41,393 nt of DNA from an uncultured Veillonellaceae bacterium. GTDB taxonomy: Bacteria; Bacillota; Negativicutes; Selenomonadales; Selenomonadaceae. The notes beneath the pieces were generated by a model, which did not search any database, was not told the origin of the DNA, and saw only the letters and a list, made by a program, of their open reading frames with translations. Both the position numbers and the translations under genes were made by a program. Shown in pieces: positions 40,619 through 41,393 of this stretch (positions within the stretch are counted from its first letter, which is position 1; the number at the start of each line of letters is the position of its first letter). The DNA is taken from positions 1 through 41,393 of the forward strand of contig CADCIX010000018.1 in the NCBI GenBank assembly GCA_902801565.1, written 5' to 3'.

Positions 40619-41393
40619 TTTCGAGATAAGCAATGCTCTTCCCGAAAATCGAAAGGCGACTTCAACTGAAAAATGGCAACGGGGAACAGATGCTGCCCCT
40701 CTTTTCCCGCCTGTATCTTGTTATGCAGACATGTCATATTGTGCGCCATCGCCAACAGCATCGCTTCCACGAGGACGTTCTTCCTTCCGCGGCTCAGGAA
40801 TCTGCGGAAGGAGAGGTTCCCCTTGGCCTGGGCGAACGAGCCTTCTGCCTGTATGCTCCGATTCACCCGGAGTTCAATGCCCTCCGGCGATGTGAGCCGC
40901 TCCAGCGTTTTCTTCCGTTGCTCCTGGAATTTCTTCGCTACCTCGAACCGCTTGGAGCGCTCCTCCATCGGCGTCTTGGAGCTTCCCGCACGGATGCAAT
41001 CGCCTTTCCTGGGGCAGCCCTTGCAATCCGCACATGCGTACTGCGTCTTCTCGCTGACGTAGCCCGTCCTTGTCTTGCTCTTGCGGATGCCTGTGGCTGC
41101 CAGCTTCTTCCCGTTCGCGCAGGTGTAGCTGTCCGTTTCCGCATCGTAGGCCATGTTCTCCATGCGCCCGATGTCCTTCCTTGCGCTGCGCTTCTTGCTG
41201 GTCTCGTAGTTCGCCGGCTTGATGTAGGCAAGCTGCCCGTTTCCCTCAAGCCACGCGTAGTTCTCCTCACTCTCGTATCCTGCATCGGCCACGATGCGGG
41301 GGTACTTCCTGCCGAAGGTTTCTTCAAATTCCCGGAGGAACGGGATGAGCATCGTCGTGTCCGTGGGCTGCGGCCCCTCCGTCACCCACACGA
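40603..41393 (-). CDS. IS1182-like transposase, C-terminal part
   Basis: About 263 codons, open at the window edge. It contains the second catalytic Asp in RIVADAGYESEENY and the Glu in QAEGSFAQAKGNLSFRRFLSRG. A Cys-rich block between them (YACADCKGCPRKGDCIRAG) is typical of IS1182-type transposases. No frameshift is seen inside the visible part. The frame reads through the window edge, so the GTG at 41391 is not a start. Confidence 0.88.
   Translation of the reverse strand, partial: VWVTEGPQPTDTTMLIPFLREFEETFGRKYPRIVADAGYESEENYAWLEGNGQLAYIKPANYETSKKRSARKDIGRMENMAYDAETDSYTCANGKKLAATGIRKSKTRTGYVSEKTQYACADCKGCPRKGDCIRAGSSKTPMEERSKRFEVAKKFQEQRKKTLERLTSPEGIELRVNRSIQAEGSFAQAKGNLSFRRFLSRGRKNVLVEAMLLAMAHNMTCLHNKIQAGKEGQHLFPVAIFQLKSPFDFREEHCLSRKGAAA

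Larger units (their letters stand above)
40573..41393 (-). mobile_element. IS1182-like insertion sequence, partial (cut by window edge)
   Basis: The element end appears to start near GAGGGGCTGTCGCATGA (40574-40590), 6-7 bp after the metQ remnant stop, and contains a DDE transposase on the minus strand. The other end lies outside the window, so terminal repeats and target duplication cannot be checked. Confidence 0.7.

Noticed and set aside
1-41393. CRISPR arrays, tRNA or rRNA genes, prophage
   Set aside because: Looked for regular spaced repeats, cloverleaf-like segments and phage structural genes; none seen by eye.

Overview
The window reads as chromosomal DNA of an anaerobic, Gram-negative-type Firmicute, most likely a Selenomonadaceae-like member of the Negativicutes (inference from content, not from a database search). 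Signs are LL-diaminopimelate aminotransferase, a Na+-pumping decarboxylase beta/delta pair, anaerobic cobalt chelation, flagellar stator genes, a type IV pilus minor-pilin operon, Firmicute T-box and cobalamin leader RNAs, and the cdaA-cdaR-glmM cluster. No rRNA, tRNA or CRISPR array was seen.

Layout. Positions 1-1220: start of an AAA-ATPase-like gene, an orphan lactose/cellobiose-type PTS IIA with its own promoter, and a serine recombinase. A perfect 50-bp palindrome lies 1 bp after the recombinase. 1221-1820 holds no recognisable gene. 1821-5721 (minus): a cobalamin riboswitch with an intrinsic terminator controls a C20-methyltransferase and a binding protein/permease/ATPase importer, so this is a corrinoid acquisition operon. 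5881-7572: a membrane diguanylate cyclase. 7587-9157 (minus): oadB/oadG-type subunits. 9190-14822 (minus): cdaA-cdaR-FAD oxidoreductase-glmM-cbiK, tightly packed. 14964-19659 (minus): ilvE, nnr, acpS, motB, motA.

19925-24527: a LysR regulator converges on iorA-iorB-paaK, which would turn aryl pyruvates into arylacetyl-CoA and provide a CoA ligase for arylacetates. 24618-27402: dcuB and dapL diverge around a perfect CRP/FNR-type operator. 27489-32866 (minus): aroC-aroK-aroB-mrp-ilvD. 33050-34411: a T-box leader, probably isoleucine-specific, drives a BASS-family transporter. 34465-39027 (minus): a type IV pilus operon (major pilin, short prepilin peptidase, four minor pilins, a PilM-PilN fusion, PilO).

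39309-41393: an M20 amidohydrolase whose 3' end runs out of frame into the last ~39 codons of a MetQ/NlpA-type lipoprotein gene, a probable deletion scar, followed directly by an IS1182-like element cut by the window edge.

The most noteworthy points are the recombinase-adjacent palindrome, the T-box-controlled BASS transporter, the amidohydrolase/metQ scar, the PilM-PilN fusion, and a perfect 16-bp hairpin inside the FAD oxidoreductase coding region. No clearly new multi-gene system was found. Long antisense ORFs are numerous but look like shadows of genes on the other strand.
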